The position numbers were made by a program, and so were the translations under genes. DNA of 7,906 bases from Clostridiales bacterium (GTDB lineage: Bacteria > Bacillota > Clostridia > Oscillospirales > QAMX01): the NCBI GenBank assembly GCA_012514045.1, contig JAAZBA010000396.1, forward strand, positions 1 through 7,906, read 5' to 3'. Below the pieces are notes generated by a model. The model was not told the DNA's origin. It worked only from the letters and a program-made list of their open reading frames with translations, and made no database searches. The stretch's first letter is position 1. Every line of letters starts with the position of its first letter. This document shows positions 5,530 to 7,906 of the stretch, in pieces.

Positions 5530-7906
5530 TCAGAACATACTGAGCTGATCGCTGTCAGGCAGGTCACCTATGGCACCGTTTGATTTAAGAAGCTCCACCA
5601 CGCTCTTCCCAACCTTCGGACAACGTCTGATTATTTCATCTATAGAGTAAAACTCCCCGTTTTCTCTTTCTCTTACAATATCATTTGCGGCTGTAGCTCC
5701 CAGACCGGGAAGAGAATTCAGCGGCGGCCGAAGGGAATTGCCCTCGATTATAAAGCGCTCTGCGTCGGATTTATAGATATCCACTTCCAGAAAGTCAAAT
5801 CCTCGCTTGTAAAACTCATAGACCACCTCAAGAGTTACAAGGATATCCTTTTCGTTTGCTGTCAGATCTTCCCGGGAATCCAAGTCGTTATACATATTTC
5901 GAACCGTATCAATACCCAGTGTCATAGTGCTAGAATCAAAACCTACCGCTCTGATTGTAAAATAGGCGCTGTAGAACGGCAGAGGATAATGCACTTTGAA
6001 CCAGGCAATCTTAAACGCCATCATTACGTACGCTACTGCGTGAGCCTTGGGATAGAGATATTTGATCTTAATGCAGGACTCGATGTACCAGTCCGGTATA
6101 CCCTTATCCTTCATTATCTCTATGGTTTCAGGAACTATACCCTTGCCTTTACGGATCGCTTCACTTGTCTTAAATGAGAGAGATGCGTCCATACCTTTAG
6201 ATATAAGGAACATAGTAATGTCGTCTCTGGCAGAAATGACCTCATTCAGGGTAGCGGTACCGGCTCTTATAAGGTCCGCTGCATTGCCCATCCATACATC
6301 TGTTCCGTGGGATAAGCCAGAAATTCTTACCAACCCGTCGAAGTTTGTGGGTTTGGTATCAAGAAGCATCTGACGGGCAAATCTTGTACCGAATTCCGGC
6401 ACAGCAGCAGCTCCTGTTTTCCCAAGTATATCGTCAGATGCTATGCCAAGATATGATATATCTGTGAATATTCCTATTGTAGCAGGATCGTCAAACTGTA
6501 TTGTTTTGGCATCCACTCCCGTCATATCCTCAAGATGCTTAATTATTGTAGGATTATCGTGACCAAGCATATCAAGCTTCAGAAGGTTTTCGTGGATGTG
6601 CTTAAATTCAAAGTGTGTGGTTATGACTCCGCTGTCTTTATCGTCCGCAGGATGCTGTACCGGGCAAAAATCGTATATCTCTTTGTCCCGTGGAACAATA
6701 ATAAGTCCTCCCGGATGCTGCCCCGTGGTACGCTTTACCCCTGTGCAGCCTATTGTAAGGCGGTTTAACTCTGCTTTGGAAAGGTTAAGCCCTCTTTCGT
6801 CAGCATATTTTCTGACAAAGCCGTAGGCAGTCTTGTCCGCAATGGTGCCGATTGTGCCGGCTTTGAACACCTGCTCCTCGCCAAACAGCTCTACCGCATC
6901 AGCATGAGCCTGGAGCTGATATTCTCCGGAGAAGTTAAGATCGATATCCGGTTCTTTTTCCGCATTGAAACCAAGAAAGGTGAAGAATGGGATGTTAAAA
7001 CCGTCCTTACGGTACTTTTTGCCGCATTTTGGGCAGAATTTATCCGGCATATCCGCGCCGCAGCCAAAATTACCGGAATAATCTGTTTCCATCATCTTGC
7101 AGTCATCACATATATAGTGGGGCGGAAGAGGGTTGACCTCGGTTATACCGCAGAAGTAAGCAACCACAGAGGAGCCTACAGAGCCTCTGGAACCAACAAG
7201 ATATCCTGCCTCATTTGATTTTTCTATAAGCTTCTGTGCCGCCATATACATGACATCGAATCCGTTCTTTATGATAGGCTTGAGTTCCGCCTCAATACGT
7301 TTTTCAATCTCCTCAGGCAGCGGATTTCCATAGAGCTTATAAGCGCCTTCGTAGCATATACGCTCCAAATCCTCCGCTGAGCCTTCGATCGAGGGCGGGT
7401 AGGTGCCATCCACAAGAGGCTTGACATCCTCGCACATGTCGGAGATGATGTTTGTGTTTTTAACCACAATTTCATATGCCTTCTCCGGCCCCAAATAGGC
7501 GAACTCCTCCAACATCTCATCTGTTGTACGCAGATAGAGAGGCGCCTGAATATCGGCATCCTTGTAATTCTGCCCCGCCATGAGAATTCTCCTGTAGACC
7601 TCATCTCTTGGGTCTAGGAAATGCACATCACAGGTGGCTACAACCGGAATATTTTCCGCCTGTCCAAGTCTTATGATTGTCCTGTTAAACTCCTGTATCG
7701 TCTCAATGTTCTTGATTTTACCTTCGCGGATAAGAAATTCGTTATTGCCTGTAGGCTGGATTTCAAGATAGTCGTAGAATCTTGCCAGCTTTTTCAGTTC
7801 GCTCCATGTTCTGCCGGCTACCACAGCCTCGTAAAGCTCACCGCTTTCACAGGCAGAGCCCACAATTATCCCCTCACGGTTTCTTTCAAGCAGCTCACGG
7901 GGGATA
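5530..7906 (-). CDS. polC: PolC, DNA polymerase III alpha subunit (C-terminal part, 5' end outside window)
   Basis: Gram-positive-type replicative DNA polymerase. About 791 codons are visible of a protein usually near 1,430 residues; the proofreading exonuclease and most upstream domains lie outside. The frame is open to the window edge (IPRELLERN... before GSACESGEL), so the GTG at 7863 is internal. Numbering from that GTG: remainder of the PHP domain (VVATCDVHFLDPRDEVYRR, 74-92); GSRGSVGSS (224-232); a PolC-type zinc module with CDDC (252-255) and CPKC (277-280), at 7024-7110; palm motif EPDIDLNFSGEYQ (304-316) with catalytic Asp306 and Asp308; GVKRTTGQHPGG (375-386); LKLDMLGHD (428-436) with the likely third acidic residue Asp431; helix-hairpin-helix region PPLNSLPGLGATAA (713-726). 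The C-terminal QLSMF is a beta-clamp binding motif like QLSLF of Bacillus subtilis PolC. No frameshift or missing catalytic residue is seen. Confidence 0.97.
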   Translation of the reverse strand, partial: IPRELLERNREGIIVGSACESGELYEAVVAGRTWSELKKLARFYDYLEIQPTGNNEFLIREGKIKNIETIQEFNRTIIRLGQAENIPVVATCDVHFLDPRDEVYRRILMAGQNYKDADIQAPLYLRTTDEMLEEFAYLGPEKAYEIVVKNTNIISDMCEDVKPLVDGTYPPSIEGSAEDLERICYEGAYKLYGNPLPEEIEKRIEAELKPIIKNGFDVMYMAAQKLIEKSNEAGYLVGSRGSVGSSVVAYFCGITEVNPLPPHYICDDCKMMETDYSGNFGCGADMPDKFCPKCGKKYRKDGFNIPFFTFLGFNAEKEPDIDLNFSGEYQLQAHADAVELFGEEQVFKAGTIGTIADKTAYGFVRKYADERGLNLSKAELNRLTIGCTGVKRTTGQHPGGLIIVPRDKEIYDFCPVQHPADDKDSGVITTHFEFKHIHENLLKLDMLGHDNPTIIKHLEDMTGVDAKTIQFDDPATIGIFTDISYLGIASDDILGKTGAAAVPEFGTRFARQMLLDTKPTNFDGLVRISGLSHGTDVWMGNAADLIRAGTATLNEVISARDDITMFLISKGMDASLSFKTSEAIRKGKGIVPETIEIMKDKGIPDWYIESCIKIKYLYPKAHAVAYVMMAFKIAWFKVHYPLPFYSAYFTIRAVGFDSSTMTLGIDTVRNMYNDLDSREDLTANEKDILVTLEVVYEFYKRGFDFLEVDIYKSDAERFIIEGNSLRPPLNSLPGLGATAANDIVRERENGEFYSIDEIIRRCPKVGKSVVELLKSNGAIGDLPDSDQLSMF

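Noticed and set aside
7269..7604. Minus-strand open frame of 111 codons within polC in another frame
   Set aside because: It overlaps conserved PolC sequence entirely, has a low-complexity Arg/Ser/Trp-rich translation and shows no domain.
5530..7863. Start of polC at the GTG codon at 7863
   Set aside because: The frame stays open to the window edge with PolC-like sequence (IPRELLERNREGIIVGSACESGEL); the GTG is an internal valine and the gene is simply cut by the window.
1..7906. Mobile elements, CRISPR arrays, tRNA or rRNA genes
   Set aside because: I saw no array of direct repeats, transposase-like frame, terminal inverted repeats or tRNA-like cloverleaf; coding sequence fills almost the entire window.

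Overview
The window fits a chromosomal segment of a low-GC Firmicute, most likely a member of the Clostridia. It carries PolC, the DNA polymerase III alpha subunit typical of Firmicutes, and a histidine operon that uses the short HisG plus the HisRS-like subunit HisZ. The exact genus cannot be read from the sequence. Every gene lies on the minus strand, so transcription runs from high to low coordinates.

Layout in transcription order: the C-terminal part of polC (7906 to 5530, its 5' end outside the window); a 108-bp gap (5529 to 5422); then hisZ, hisG, hisD, hisC, hisB and hisA (5421 to 1). hisA runs off the low-coordinate edge about 20 codons before its expected end. The his genes are packed tightly: hisZ/hisG overlap by 8 nt, hisG/hisD and hisD/hisC by 4 nt each (ATGA), hisC/hisB are 8 nt apart and hisB/hisA 10 nt apart. 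This indicates one translationally coupled operon.

Together the six products cover several histidine biosynthesis steps: HisZG (step 1), HisA (the ProFAR isomerase step), HisB (IGP dehydratase), HisC (aminotransferase) and HisD (the last two oxidations). Missing from the window are HisI/HisE, HisF, HisH and histidinol-phosphate phosphatase. The absence of hisH between hisB and hisA is notable, since that is its commonest position in related operons.

The most interesting non-coding structure is the polC-hisZ gap. It holds an apparent extended -10 promoter (TTGACT, 17 nt, TAACAT with TGC) buried in four TGCTAA/TTAGCA half-sites. One pair forms GTGCTAA-4-TTAGCAC, with the same 7-4-7 geometry as the trp operator bound by TrpR. 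This suggests control of the his operon by a TrpR-family repressor (HisR/YerC type) rather than by a T-box or leader-peptide attenuator, for which there is no room. Otherwise this is a well-understood housekeeping and biosynthetic region, and I see no evidence of a new multi-gene system.
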